A stretch of DNA of 64,000 nucleotides from positions 496,001-560,000 of the forward strand of contig BGZK01000141.1 of the NCBI GenBank assembly GCA_005406025.1. The letters run 5' to 3'. Origin of the DNA: Eumeta japonica (taxonomy: Eukaryota; Arthropoda; Insecta; Lepidoptera; Psychidae). Each line of letters opens with the position of its first letter. The first letter of the stretch is position 1. Under the pieces are notes generated by a model. It was not told the DNA's origin, ran no database searches, and saw only the letters and a program-made list of their open reading frames with translations. Shown piece after piece: positions 26,651 through 38,888 of this stretch. Made by a program: the position numbers and the translations under genes.

Positions 26651-27839
26651 TCATTATTATTGTACTTTTATATACTATTCAATATATAAACTTTCTACGC
26701 TTGTGTTGTTAACTATTAACATAGATATATGAAACTGTAAAATATTGCAGTATAACAGATGTTACGAGACGTGAAGTGTTCTGTTATGATAGTAATGTAT
26801 AAGGGCACACAATCCTTACGGTTTAGCTTTATTATGTAATGTTTGATTATTTAAAATAGAATTCAAGCATTTATACAATAGAGTTAGCACCCTTGTGACT
26901 TACGAGTTTCGGCATAATGTGAATAGGGTTTGTTTTGACCGTGAATGAGTGAAGATTTTCAAAGAAAAAAAACTAAAGCAATCTAAATAAAGGGAAAACA
27001 TCGAAATTGTTTAATGTTCCCTGACATTATGCAAACATTTTCCCATGGAAATGGGATATTGTTCCAGGGTAACCATTAGCCTATGTCCATTACAAGACGC
27101 TGTGAGTTTCAAATTCATATATGAATTTTGCTAGGTATACCTAGCATTTGTTCTTTTAAAGGTAAACAGTTTCGGACAGAGAGACAAACAGAAAATGTAT
27201 CAAGGTTGAATGTGGTCAAGATATCGAATTTACTAACGAAAATGATCATTGAAACGAAAAAGATTTAAAATCAAAAACAGATGATTCAATGTTATTCGTT
27301 AGTTTTGATAAGCAAGCACACAACATTCTTTTTGATAAATGAATACACTTATGATGTTTACAATACTTTTATTATTTTTCTCATACGCCTTCAGAGATAT
27401 GTGACGCAATTTTGTATGTATAGTTTTAATGTAACTTAAAAAAACAACTTTATATTTGGTTTCTCAAGATGCAATACCAGCCGTTTTGGGGTTTGTTGAT
27501 CTATGTATTTTGTTCTTAATATTCGGAAAAACAAAGAAATCAAAGGTTTCGAAATTCATATTATAATATAGCGGATGTGTGATCAACGCCTTACATTTTT
27601 GAAATTCTTCAAAAATGAATTCAGCAGATTTAGAGGGCTAATTTTCTTAGGGAACGAACGAATAGGGGACGTTTTGGTGTTTTTTTTTTAATACTGAACA
27701 AGATTAACTCATCAATCTGCATTCACTTGGTTATCGAGTGAAATCGTGATAAAATGTTCAGATTTGCCAAATCCGAAAAATATAGAAAATTTGGCGAATA
27801 CAGAAATATAGATAGATTTGCCAAATAGAGAAATATAGA
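26651..27839. other. Non-coding DNA with adjacent palindromes
   Basis: No exon. Two perfect palindromes lie side by side at 27111-27128 and 27130-27145. Near 27762-27845 a short local repeat of 'agatttgccaaat' and 'agaaatatagata' words occurs two to three times. Confidence 0.5.
27111..27145. repeat. Two adjacent perfect palindromes
   Basis: AAATTCATATATGAATTT (18 bp, 27111-27128) and GCTAGGTATACCTAGC (16 bp, 27130-27145) are each exact self-complements separated by one base. Such pairs may be paired dimer-binding sites or scars of element excision. Neither is testable here. Confidence 0.85.
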
Positions 27840-28300
27840 TACAAACTAAAAATCTTTCGCGTCCGGCACGCACCTAGCTTTTAAACATCCACCGACTCCA
27901 TTGATGCTCGTTTGACACAAGGCTCCCGAACTTTCAGTCGAGCGTGCTAAGGTGCAAAAGAAAAATTTTCCTGTATATCGGGCTCTTACCGATATTTAAT
28001 GAGGCGTAAACTCGGTGACATATGACTTTTTTAATGTGTATAAATTAAATATCGGCGGTAGCCCATCAACGAGTCGTGTATACACGGAACAAGATGGATT
28101 CGATCACTGCAAACGGGAAGACCTACTAAGGACTTTGTAAAATTTAAGTGAAATTACTGACTTCAGGCCTCAAAGCTCGCTTCTTGTTAAGCCGTTGGTG
28201 CCGGCCGTTGCCTATCGGCGGCAAAAGTCTTTAACAGGCTTCAAACTTTAAGTCCTTAACAAGCGCCCTGAGCCAGTAAAGAGGAATGCCTCGACTTGAA
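27840..28300. promoter_or_regulatory. Long non-repetitive GC-balanced block
   Basis: About 460 bp of balanced, non-repetitive sequence, with words such as ACCGATATTTAATGAGG and its partial inverse AAATATCGGCGGT, and GGCCGTTGCCTATCGGCGGC. It contrasts with AT-rich flanks and has no open frame or transposon signature. This is the profile of a conserved non-coding element. Function is inferred. Confidence 0.35.
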
Positions 28301-31300
28301 ATAAGAATTCGTGTGCTTTTATAGTACGATGACAAAACCTGATAAAAAACGTGATCAGCAGGCGAGCAGTATGAATATTATAAACTTGATTTAATTGTAC
28401 CAGTACGTTTAGCTACTAATTCAGACTTTAACACAAAAACCCTAATTGAAGTCTGACCCGTATGTTGTTGACCCATGCTGACCAATAAAAACATAATAAA
28501 TCATAGAGAGTAAAATTTCCTCGAAATAACTCTATAATGGGAGACTAGAAATCACACTGAAAAAATCGATAAGTGCGAGTTGAACTCGCGTGGAGAGGGT
28601 TTCGTGCATTTAATTTAAATATGTTATCTACCACGTTTTTTTTCAAATGAAACCAAAATTTGTTTATAGTAACTAGAACAACTGCATATATAAGTTTATA
28701 CATAAAACATCGAGGGATTTATCATGTTATTTTTAAACCATAGACTTTTAATAGATTATCCTAGAATTTATAAGTGCAAAACAATTTTTTGTATTCTTGT
28801 CAATATTTTTGAGTTCATAGTTACGGAGATAAGTGGAATAATAAATTTTATCTATTTTTTTAAAAGAACTATTTATTTTACAATATAACCATTTATTTTA
28901 TAATTGTAATATGATATATATAATAAAAAGTCCTTTCATATGATACCTATATTATACGGTATAGTTTGTAATTTTTTTTAATTCTCTAATTTTCAATGCA
29001 AAGATGTCCCACATATTTAAAATTCTTTTTTTTACGTTACATATCCATGTCTGGGTCACAGAAATTCATATGAGTACTAACTTTTCAACTTAACTAGTCC
29101 AGTAAATTCGGAGCAAATTAGGTGTAATAGACAATCATGAGTGATCACATATGGATTACGTCATTTTTCATTCGTACGTACGGAGTCCTAATAATGATGG
29201 GAAAAACTGTATTTTACAGCTAAGTTTTCAATCAAAGCGGGGACGAATTCAGGTCAAAAACAAGATGACATAGTGTGCAGAAGATTTAAATAAAAACGAT
29301 TAGTCAAGCGAGCAGTTTTAATAAGTTTAAAAAAAAATAAAAGTAAATATGTGTATGCACTAATTTGAGAGTGGATGAATGCCACAAAGCTCTAAGATAG
29401 AATAACATTTATGCAATACAAGCCTTTTTTTCAATTGATCAATTGTTTCAACTTTTTATCACACTATAAAAGGTTTAATAAGAACAAAAAAAGAAGTATC
29501 AACAATCCACCATGAGTACAGTAGTTACGATTTTTACTATATATTTCTGTGTAGTGTTTTATTAAAAACTTTAAAAGATTATATTATATTATAGACCGAT
29601 ATCGATCATCTATTCTTTTTATTAGGGTGTGTTGTTTTCAGTGTATATTTTATGACGATATATCTACTCGAAGAATTTATTTTGCCAAAAGACAATTTCA
29701 CATCTATAATTGTATATCTAATTTCCTAGGTTCATTTGAACTGAAATTAAGAATACGACATTCATGCATTAGAAGGGACGTTGAAATAAAATCCCCCGTT
29801 ATATCTGTCACACAAGAATCCTTCATCGTTTTGTTGTTTATGTATATGACCTTTCATGTTTGGATCTATATAATCAATCGTGCACCGGATTGTGCATGTC
29901 AAAATTCAAGGGTCGCTAGTAGCGCTTTGACCATGTCGTATTTATCACCAGGTTTTCATTAGCTAACACGCAAAATAAATGTAGTACTATGAGTTGTACG
30001 ATTATCAGGCAATCATAAAAAAAAAATGGTACAATTTATATTTCTCAAGTGTCCTACACTTGTTAAATCTAAAAAAAAAACATAGAACGTTGGCCTTGTC
30101 AGCGGTAGGTGAGAGTCGGCCCGCGCGCACATTTCTAATGTAATCTGTTTCTGCTGTGTCGTAATAAATCATAACCACGACGTAAAAGTGCGCAGCTCGC
30201 CGTATTTCTATTATTACATATCAATCTATGGCACTAACTCTATCTGTTTACGTAGATCGCCGAAGGGAGACGTTTCGTTATGGGCTAGGTCTTTGCAGAC
30301 CTTATCAGAAAAAAAATATATGGCAACTAAATGGATTTTAGAAAAAATATACAACATTTTATTTAGTTTGTATCATCATTGTACAAAAATATCTATAAAT
30401 ATAATTTAATAAGGTTTTAACGATTTATAAAGAAATCCACACTTAGGTATATGTTGACAGTTGATAATTAACGTCATCGTGAAGTATCTTAGTGTATCTG
30501 TATCAATCCACAATTTTTTTCAGATATTATAGCTTGGAGGCCTAGTCCTTTTATCTAGCGTAGTGATATTAGAATGTGCCAATTATTGAACTTAAGATAT
30601 TTATCACACAAATATAATAATAACAGATTGTGGGAGTGCGTAGTAAAACACACATTTTCATAATTGTGTATTTTTCATGTAATATAGAACGACCTAGCTC
30701 AGTGCGCATGCCATGATTCGCGGAACGTCTACAATCGTAAACTGAAATAAAACAATGGCGGTCTCGAAAGATGCTCATGATGAAAATTTAAATTATCTTT
30801 CAAATTTAACAAAAAAATGTAGATAATAAGACAAAAAATGTATGTAATCAAAATTACTACTGTTCGTATCATTTCATCATACGCTAATGATCATAAAGCT
30901 GTCATAATATAAATGAATAAAATTAAAAGCATTTATGCAACGTTGATTATATAAATCTGGTTCCATGGTTTTTGGTCACATCTTGGTCACATTTGGTCAT
31001 AAGTTAAATTAGCTGTCTATATATGCTTCACGCGTTCAATTTCAAATGCAAACCTTTAGAAATATTAAAAAAGTATATGTATACATATTTTCGTACTTTC
31101 CATGATAGAAATCAAATCAAATTAAAAATATTTTTATTTCATAGGTATTTTAAATTACACTTGAAATACGTCAATAATAAATTAATTTTCGATATTACCA
31201 CCTATTCCAAACGCTGATTCAAATAGAAGTTATTAAATTTATCAAATATCATAATTATGTTGTTTTTCTGATGAAATAACATTTTGCTTATTTCCGGTAT

Positions 31301-31555
31301 ACAATGCTAATAATGTGCTAAATGCAGCGAATTTAAAGATGCTTTTACAAAAATCATTATAGTTATGCGGTTCCTAAAACTATTTTTTTTTAATAAATTC
31401 ATACTACAATTTATGTGCATATAATCTAATTAATATTTTAGAAGCGATTATTGTATATTTACTTGGCTTAAATATCGTTCGCGCGTTTTTAATAATACTT
31501 GCGAATTTCAGTAAAATAAAAAATCTCTTCTAATAGGTAAACCAAAATGTATCAG
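28301..31555. other. No gene recognised; one repeat remnant
   Basis: Near 28570-28606 'aagtgcgagttgaactcgcg' followed by 'gagggtttcgtg' resembles the head of the dispersed repeat seen at 45.1 kb. GC-balanced blocks occur at about 29880-29960 and 30090-30290. The largest frame (29627-29962, 111 codons) has no recognisable motif. The rest is AT-rich. Confidence 0.45.
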
Positions 31556-31835
31556 GAAGCGAGCAACTAGCTAGCCGACAGCGTAGAAGCGTGGCGGGGG
31601 GCAGTGCTGTGCGTGCGGTGCACCGGACCGGCCCGGAGAGAGCGGGGTCGACGACCCGCGCGCCATCTGCACTCGCCTAGATACACTGCCCCCTGCTGTC
31701 TCCCGCCCAAATGGAGCGCCGGACGCACGCCGCCGGTACCTCGCCTATACGATTGTTTACGACCCTTAACCCTCACATCTAGGACTTCAAAGGTGTCGTA
31801 CTACCGCATTCGAAGGTAGAGAGCGAGTGCCTTTG
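31556..31835. promoter_or_regulatory. Strong GC/CpG island
   Basis: An abrupt GC-rich island in AT-rich DNA, with words such as gcggtgcaccggaccggccc and gggtcgacgacccgcgcg (the latter partly palindromic). It is open on both strands (plus 31604-31819, minus 31567-31776), as expected of GC-rich DNA. Neither translation resembles a known domain and no splice boundaries favour one. A promoter or enhancer is likelier than an exon. Confidence 0.4.
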
Positions 31836-34437
31836 CCTGTATTTAAGCTTACTGGCTAGAAAAAATGTTCATCCTAAACAGGAAAATGGTTCAAGAGCGC
31901 GATTTTGATCTGATAGAATAAAATATTGTCAGTTAGTTCCCTTTAGTTTTTTATAAACAATATCTTCACAGAGTTTGTCATTTTCTAAGACTCGTCATAT
32001 TTTACAAATGTTAGACTAAGAAACTTATTTACGATGAACCTATATAATTAGTTTTAAACCAAAAAGTAGATCAACATCATCACGAATTATAAATAATTCG
32101 TCATATGAATTAATTAATAAAGTTCCTTTCGTTGATAAAATGTTGTAGTAAATAAAAAATACAAAAATATACAGATGCCGAAGACTCATAAGTAACGTAA
32201 TCTAACTCATTTTCGCTTTCATAAAAATAAAAAAATATATTTTAAGCTTTTCTTTGATATCTACATATAATCGACAGTTTCAGAAGTGGTCAAGTCAATT
32301 TTAAACAAATGACATTATTCAGTACTTTTGGGGAATCCATAAGGCAAAAATCAGAGTTTTATTATGTTTTACCATTCGTCTGTAAGTCAGTCTCATTTGT
32401 AACTGCTATTTTCTCATGGATTCTAACCAAATTGTACTTGTGCGTGTCTTATAAAAACCGTCATAAAACATTGTAAAGGAATTACGAAAAAAGTAAGGAG
32501 TACATTTCTATGCATAAAATAGAGGAACATCACAATTATTTTACGCATTTCGTTTGGGGCGTCGTTGAATAGGTATTTAAAATACTATAAATATCCTTAA
32601 GGAACTTAATTCACAGGTGTGTTTTCTGCGATTTACTAGCTTACAGAATCGATAATTGTTTGTTATTCCTGAAAAGTTTGAATAAAATATACTAATTACT
32701 GGAATATCATTTATGTAAACATAATTCTTATTTTAATAACTCCTTAATCTTTGATCATTTCATTATTTATTACTTCAAAATAGATACCGTTCATAAATAC
32801 CGTGATTATCTTAATAGTAATTAATAAAATTTCTTATTTAGGTTTATGAAGGTTTTTGTCAATTGAAATTAAGACTTTGATAAACAGGTTTTTGTGATTT
32901 TAATGCACATGACTTACTTTATTTAGTGAAAAAAAAATCTATATAGTGTTATAAATTTGCTACTGACATTTCTATTGTATTGAAAATAAATATAAATGAA
33001 TGAAAATTCATCAAAATAAACTTTATACTCTCCATAGATATGGAATTGGTACAATTGATACGAACTTATTACTAAATATAAATAAAACAAAATATATAAA
33101 ATTTACTTTGCTCAACGTCTGACAAGTTGATGGCAATTTAATAATTGGAGACGTTACCCCAAACTTAGTTATTAAAACCGTGTTTTTGGGCTCTGCCATC
33201 GGTTATAATTTACAAAAGAATTCATTCCCATGTTACGAGGCTGGTTGGCAAATTGAACACTGCAGTTTGTGTAATTAAGCACATAAGATTACCAGATGTG
33301 ACGACAGAAATACGGGTTTGTTTTGGTTACTTTTATAATATAATGTCACATGGCATTTTATTTTAAGGAAGAGCTGCTTGCTGAGATTGCAATTAAAAAA
33401 AGATCAAGATTATTTATCTATTAAAATATAGAATAACCCTAAAATTTCAATTTAAAGGAAACAATTTTTTTTATACTTATTGTCAATTTATTTAAGAAAA
33501 CCTGTGCTCGCAAAACGACTAACATGTTTTTTTTTTATATAGACGGCTATGACAATATAAATAGGTACCTAATATGCTCATAATTTTAAAATTTTTTTTC
33601 TTCTTATATGGGTGACAAGTTCACTTTAATTTTTCATATATCTTGTATTGAAAACAACAAATTTTATTGAAAAAAAATATCATTTTTCATTTCTATTTTA
33701 AATATTTTGTATATTTCAAGAGTTGTAAATCATTCAATTATTTGAACATATTAAGTAAACGTTTAATATCGCAATATAAGTTTAAGTCGTATTTAAAATT
33801 TCGATGCCTTAGTTTCGGCCTTCAATGGATCACTGCTTAGTGATCCGTGATGATGCTGCGCACGATAGAAATAAAAAAGCCGTGAGTCTAATAGCGGTCA
33901 GTCATTCGCCTAGTACGCAGGAAATGTGAATTCGAACTTTAATAGCTTACATTGCTGAGAGTTTTTTTTTTTAATTTGCATATTGAAAATGCCAACTATC
34001 AATTAATTCAAAAGCAAAGGAAACAAAAAACACGCATATTGATCAAGATTTTATAGTATTTACGTGTACGAATTTCGAGCCATCGTACGGACTAATACGT
34101 AATAACGCATCGTGGGGTGTATAATATACTCTGAGGCGCGGGCCAAAAATGTTATTCAGAGGGTGGCATTTTCCAGGATTTAGCTGTGTGGGGGAAAAAA
34201 ATTCTGTGTGTTAACTTATGTTTCAATGGATGTACACAAAAAAGTACTTGGGTCGTACGTCGGGGTTTGAGGAGTAATTGCACTCAACCCCCCCTTGCTT
34301 CCTCTTTCTTCCCTCGCCTTTGAATCTGGGCCTGTATACTTATAGATAATTATTCATGCTCAGCACTAGTACTTTATGAACTGCATGAGATATAAGAATG
34401 CGGAATGTTTGGTTTAAAATGTGTCAATATTTGCGTG
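31836..34437. other. AT-rich stretch without recognised genes
   Basis: No exon or clear element. A GC-balanced block at about 33110-33310 and a short hairpin GGATCACT-GCTT-AGTGATCC near 33827-33846 are visible. The rest is very AT-rich. Confidence 0.5.
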
Positions 34438-34481
34438 TAAATAAATACACTTGACACAAATGTGTCAAGTTCATTTATTTA
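34438..34481. repeat. Near-perfect 44-bp palindrome
   Basis: The arms 34438-34458 and 34461-34481 pair around a 2-nt centre. The inner ten pairs (ACTTGACACA/TGTGTCAAGT) are perfect and the outer TAAATAAAT ends also match, with about two mismatches between. It is likely cruciform-prone. It could be a relic of a TIR element or a dimeric binding site. Confidence 0.8.
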
Positions 34482-35504
34482 GCAATTAAGAAAATATCCA
34501 CAATTTTGTCATTATTGATAAAAATAGTATCTTAATTAGATTTAAACTGTAATTTCGTTTTAAACTGGTACAATAAATGACGCGTAATTAACGATTCTTA
34601 TTTCTAGCTCCATAAAATGTAGCCATTGATATTGAACAAAAAATTATATACTTGAATCAGTAACAATTCCTTAGCCAAACCCGATAATTAATGGCTCGTA
34701 TCGTACTTTATAATGCGAAATAAATAAATATTGAAAATTTTTTAATTGAATAACACACGATTGATGGATTCTATGCCATGTATTACCTATTCTCGAGTTT
34801 CGAGTTTCAATATTTTTATTCGGATACGCGATGCAAAGAAGGGTAATGCGTTTATCAGCCTATATAATAAGTATGTATGTATGTTTGTTTGTCTGTTGTG
34901 CTTTAGAAACTAAACACGTTGACCGACTTTAAAGATCCTTATGCCAATCAAAGAGCCTTAATCTTGTATCACTAAAGACATGACAGTAATCAACATTCAT
35001 ACGGTGACAATCGGACGCCTATTAACTATACTATATCAATTGGGGTATAATTGAGTAGGTTTTTAAAAATAATTTTTAGGTTACTTTATCAATTTTCGTT
35101 TTCAATGATCATTTGGGTTCTGTAATAATTTAAAAGTGGTTTGTAACTATTCTCATTAAAATTTTCAGCATTTGTAATAAAGCTGTGATAAAGTTTTTTA
35201 TATAATCGCATAATGGTCTTATCGATGTCAAAAATAATAACTATAGTATAATTTAATATATTCCTTAAAATCGAGTGACAAACTACAAATTTTAATGGTA
35301 TCAAAGATAATTTTACCGACCGCAAAACCGCAGAAAAATAACCTAATTAAGGGTATTTGTAATTAATAAAAAATAAGTGCAATATTAATAATTAAATGAT
35401 AACAATATATTGATAAAAGGAATCTATCACGATACTGCAACGAGACACGTCGTTGACACCGCTAATGACGAGAAGCAATCTTAGGGCACTGACAAAACAA
35501 AACC
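34482..35504. other. AT-rich DNA, possible repeat remnant
   Basis: Near 34870-34945 'gtatgtatgtttgtttgtctg' followed by 'acacgttgaccgacttt' resembles a common lepidopteran dispersed repeat. No gene is recognisable. The minus frame 35089-35325 is AT-driven. Confidence 0.45.
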
Positions 35505-35790
35505 AAAAATTAAAAAAATAATTCTTTAAAAATCCCGACTGCTCAAAAGTGAACTGAAAAGATGGAAACAAGATGATGTAAAAAAATCGTACAATCAAAT
35601 TTTTGATAAGATTTTGCTGCCAGAGGCATCATATTCATGTTTCCTTCCTTGCCGCAACTCTTGCTACACATGTGCCTCCCACCGCAAATATTTACTATAT
35701 TCGATTGGATGATTTTTTACATCATCTTGGAACCATCATTTTCAGTTCACTTTTAAGCAGTCGAACTTTTAAAATTATTCTGTTATTTTT
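35505..35790. mobile_element. Foldback MITE, family A copy 1
   Basis: The left arm (35505-35605) and right arm (35693-35790) are imperfect reverse complements: GACTGCTCAAAAGTGAACTG pairs with CAGTTCACTTTTAAGCAGTC, and AAGATGATGTAAAAAA pairs with TTTTTTACATCATCTT. The inner region has TTGCTGCCAGAGGCAT and GTGCCTCCCACCGCAAAT, also mutually complementary in part. A second, more decayed copy lies at about 43980-44180. No transposase is encoded, so mobilisation would need an autonomous partner. Frames at 35392-35598 and 35603-35806 are shadows of the arms. Confidence 0.8.
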
Positions 35791-36229
35791 TTTTTCTTCG
35801 GTGTAAGTAAATCGCGTTATGTCACATCCTTGTTTCTTGAAGAATCGTTCATTTAGGAAAATCTCAGGAGAGAGTATGATTTTCGAGTGTTTTCGGGTGT
35901 TCCCTCCTACATCTATTTTTGAATATTGGTCGATATAAAATTATTTTTTAGTTAAACGAAATAACTGTTATTAAATTCAATTTTCTAAATGTTGCGTTTC
36001 AAAAAAATAAAAGATTGTTATAAATACAATATAATGAAGTATATCTGTGAATATTCGTTCATTTTTGCTCCTACGCTGTTTTTAGTGAGAGAATCAAATT
36101 ATTATTAAACTAATATATTTATAATTATGATTACTGTTATAAATACCTCTTTGCTTGAGGCCTTAAAGTATATACTTCTCGAGCACTGGTGCAACAAAAA
36201 TCAAAGTAATCAGTACGTAATAGTAATCA

Positions 36230-38215
36230 GTTTTTTTTCCACCATTTTACTATTTCCGTTTCAACTACTTTTTTGGGACGATAATATCACCGGTTAGTAC
36301 TCATAACAAACTTGCTACTTCAAATTTACGATGCTGTAAACTATGACGGTTACTCTGATTTTTCTACGGTTTTACTCGTTTCGAATTTTAACTCGATTGG
36401 AGTTCGACATAACTTCCGATTTATTCCTATTTATCACTCCTTTCTTTTTTTTAGATTCATTTTTTAAGAAACTCTATTGAAGTTTACTGAAGCTTATGAC
36501 GCTGGAGTAATTCAGCGATTTTACCATTATGACTGTAGTATGACGTCGGCAAATCGAAGCCATTCATGAATTCGTCGTTGTTGCTTATGACGTATACTTC
36601 CCAGTTGAAAAGCTTGAAAACCTCTTCCGATAGTTAAGGAAAAGTTTTGGAAAAATAAGATTTCCTTGTGTCACACCTCTGCGCGCAATGCGGTCGGTTT
36701 CTGTACTCAGATTTATATAATGGCATTGTAGTACAAACATAGCAGCACTTCAACATAACGATATTCAATGTAGCACCGCCCAGGTTTCAATATAGAGGTC
36801 GATTATATTCCTCAAACCACTCACGATCATAAAGGCTCTATGGTGTTGAAGCCTTTTTAAAAATCGGGTTGTTCAAGTGGTCGAAAATTATCGCATGTAG
36901 CTCGTAGATTAGAAGGTCTACAACAATTCTAGAAAATAATTTATACACATGACTCGAGAGTGTGACTGGTCTATAGTTAATTTGCGAGGTGTTATCTTCT
37001 TCATCGTTTGCTGCATTCTTCAGGTCTTATGTCTTAGAGTACGACGGAATTAAAATTTTATGGAGTACTATTATAAGCACTCACAGATTTTTCACTCACT
37101 TTTAAAATCTGTTTGTTTCTTTTAGTATTATCAAGGAGTAAACGAGCATGCGAGACATCACTGTGTAGGTTGGTCGTATATATATGCTGCAGATGGACAC
37201 TCATGACTCCTGAGGAGTTACCAGTGCGTTGTCGGCCTCTTGGGTACGAATAGGATATCTGAAGGCGGAAGGAGTGAGCAGATGAAGTGGAGAGGGAATT
37301 GATGGTGAGGGTGGGGTTTGATGAAGAGGGGAGGGAGCTAATGGAGAGAGGTTGTAAGGTGATGGAAGGGGAGTAGACAACAGGAACTCTCACTCACTGG
37401 ACGAAAGGCAATACCGGTAACAACTAGATCGCGCGTTTTTTACTTTTCAGTTGCTTGATAGTTGAGAGCCACCCTAATCTTCTGACGATGTCTTTCATGT
37501 GGTGTTGGAACACCTTCGCTCGAGTATGTGTAGTCAGCCGTACTGAGAATAAGTTTTTGCGTCTACTTTTGTAATTTTCGATAGGTTTTGAGTTCCTCTA
37601 AAATCTTTGGCTAGGAAGTTCGACTGTATTGCCTTTATTGGTGGTCGTTTTGTCTCCTATTTAGTTTAACAGGCAGATTTTCGGCAAACACTTTAGAAAC
37701 TCTATTTTGCTCGACCGTCCCCTCAATATAGTTTGCATTGCACCAGTATAGGTAGTGTCGTTCGACCTTGGATATCTATCTGTCGAAGGCAATATAATTT
37801 GACATGTCGATTAAAGATCACAACTTCATATTTTGTTTTTCGCCATTATTTTTTTGGGCATCATTAATGAGTTTTTTGACGTGTATTTTGATGTTAGGCC
37901 TTAAAGAAGTAAAATTCAATTGCTCATTTCTATAGAATCGCTGGTATGTATTCTAGGTTTCTCATTCGCTTAGACATTCGAAGGGAGAATTTTTAGTTTT
38001 AAGTATTGGCAATTGCTGGACGGAGCGTAAACATAGACCAGATCTTATTAGCTTTATATTTAAATTTAATGTTTCTAACCATGCGGTGGTCAGTACCGGT
38101 TTTTATCTTTTTGTCAATTTGATAGACCTTATTATATGTTAAGAATTTAGCAAAAAAACTTGATACGATCGATAAAAAATACATCTGACAAGACATTAAA
38201 GCAGACGCAGTTTGT
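36230..38215 (-). pseudogene. Decayed RTE-like LINE (endonuclease end plus reverse transcriptase)
   Basis: On the minus strand the endonuclease C-terminus reads IKTGTDHRMVR (about 38090), the catalytic histidine-containing 'SDH' motif. It is followed by a linker with stops. Then comes reverse transcriptase: QINYRPVTLSSHVYKLFSRI (about 36985-36930), LNNPIFKKAS, EEVFKLFNWEVYV (about 36610), then a degenerated active-site region 'FDLPTSYYSHNGKIAELL' where FADDIVIMA is expected, and MNRNKSEVMSNSNRVKIR (about 36430). The order matches RTE-clade non-LTR retrotransposons, which copy themselves by target-primed reverse transcription. Many stops and frameshifts are present, so it is dead. It lies within the presumed first intron of the KDM3-like gene, in the same orientation, and is interrupted by the repeat at 37141-37410. 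Confidence 0.75.
37141..37410 (-). repeat. Second copy of the 'CAACGCACTGG' lepidopteran repeat
   Basis: The minus strand reads CGACAACGCACTGGTAACTCCTC and then a 'catgctcgtttactcc' end, preceded by a CT-rich tract and AGATATCCTATTCGTACCC. It shares these words in the same order with 18666-18905. The minus frame of 111 codons at 37058-37393 is an artefact of this pyrimidine-rich repeat. It sits between two parts of the LINE fossil, so it probably inserted into it. Confidence 0.65.
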
Positions 38216-38732
38216 AACAATACGTTTATTTGTAAGACGTACCTATTTTATTACAATAGATAAAAAAATATAATAATAAGCGAACACATTCTCGTCTCTT
38301 CCGTTTTCATCTTTCATCTCCTTCGTGTCTCTTTCCTCTTCAATAAATTTGCGAATTTTTCAACAGCAGAATGTAATATTAAAATAAAAATGTAAAAGTA
38401 TTTTCTTCGATTGAATGTCCGCTTGCTGTAGTCAGGATAAAAAGCACAAAATGAATTCGCTTGAAAATTATTTAAATTAGTATTTTAATATATGGTTTTA
38501 TATAACACAACAGTCATAAATAAGTTCGTATATTTTTGAAATAAAACGATAATAATTCATTTATCGCATCAAGAAATGTATGATGAACGGTTACGCGCGT
38601 AAGTAGGTATGTACTTGTTCAATGCCAAATGAAAAGGGCGGTCCCAGAAATTACGAGGGCATAACTATGGTTTTTATGAATGAAACTACATCTATTTTTT
38701 TCAGAAAATTAGGAGAGCACATGAATTTTTAC
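38216..38732 (-). other. Proximal intron 1 of the KDM3-like gene
   Basis: AT-rich sequence following the exon's splice donor, with no recognisable second exon. A plus frame at 38622-38843 is antisense to the exon and is a shadow. Confidence 0.5.
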
Positions 38733-38888
38733 CTGGAGCTCCTTATTTTTATTATCTTTGAGCGATGCTGCTCTGATAATACCCGCTTTCCATCCCCAGT
38801 CGGAAACTTTATTCACATTAAATTTCGTCACACCACTCACTGAAAGAAATCGTTTTCCAACAAGATCTTCACGATATTTATAGGCCAT
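38733..38888 (-). CDS. Kdm3: KDM3/JHDM2-like histone demethylase, first coding exon (partial)
   Basis: A 52-codon exon starts with ATG at 38888-38886. The context is good, with A at -3 and G at +4. It ends CTCCAG followed by GTAAAA, a phase-0 splice donor. The translation contains LVGKRFLSVSG (residues 9-19), then VSDWGWKAGIIRAAS (28-42) and KDNKNKELQ at the end. In KDM3 proteins the N-terminus likewise has 'LVGRRFL' or 'VGKRLL', then a tryptophan-rich 'W-W.AG.(I/V)RA' segment and a '-DL-V' end. KDM3 enzymes are nuclear JmjC dioxygenases that remove mono- and dimethyl marks from H3K9; the JmjC and zinc-finger parts are not in this window. A GTG 18 nt upstream extends the frame but ATG is preferred. 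The exon is divergent from ReepA. Identity rests on this short exon, so it is probable rather than certain. Confidence 0.7.

Noticed and set aside
29627..29962. 111-codon plus frame
   Set aside because: No signal peptide, domain, splice context or codon pattern distinguishing it from AT-rich background.
37058..37393. 111-codon Ser/Pro/Leu-rich minus frame
   Set aside because: It is a pyrimidine-rich dispersed repeat also seen at 18.7 kb.
38622..38843. 73-codon plus frame
   Set aside because: It is antisense to the KDM3-like exon, whose own frame has family motifs and a splice donor.
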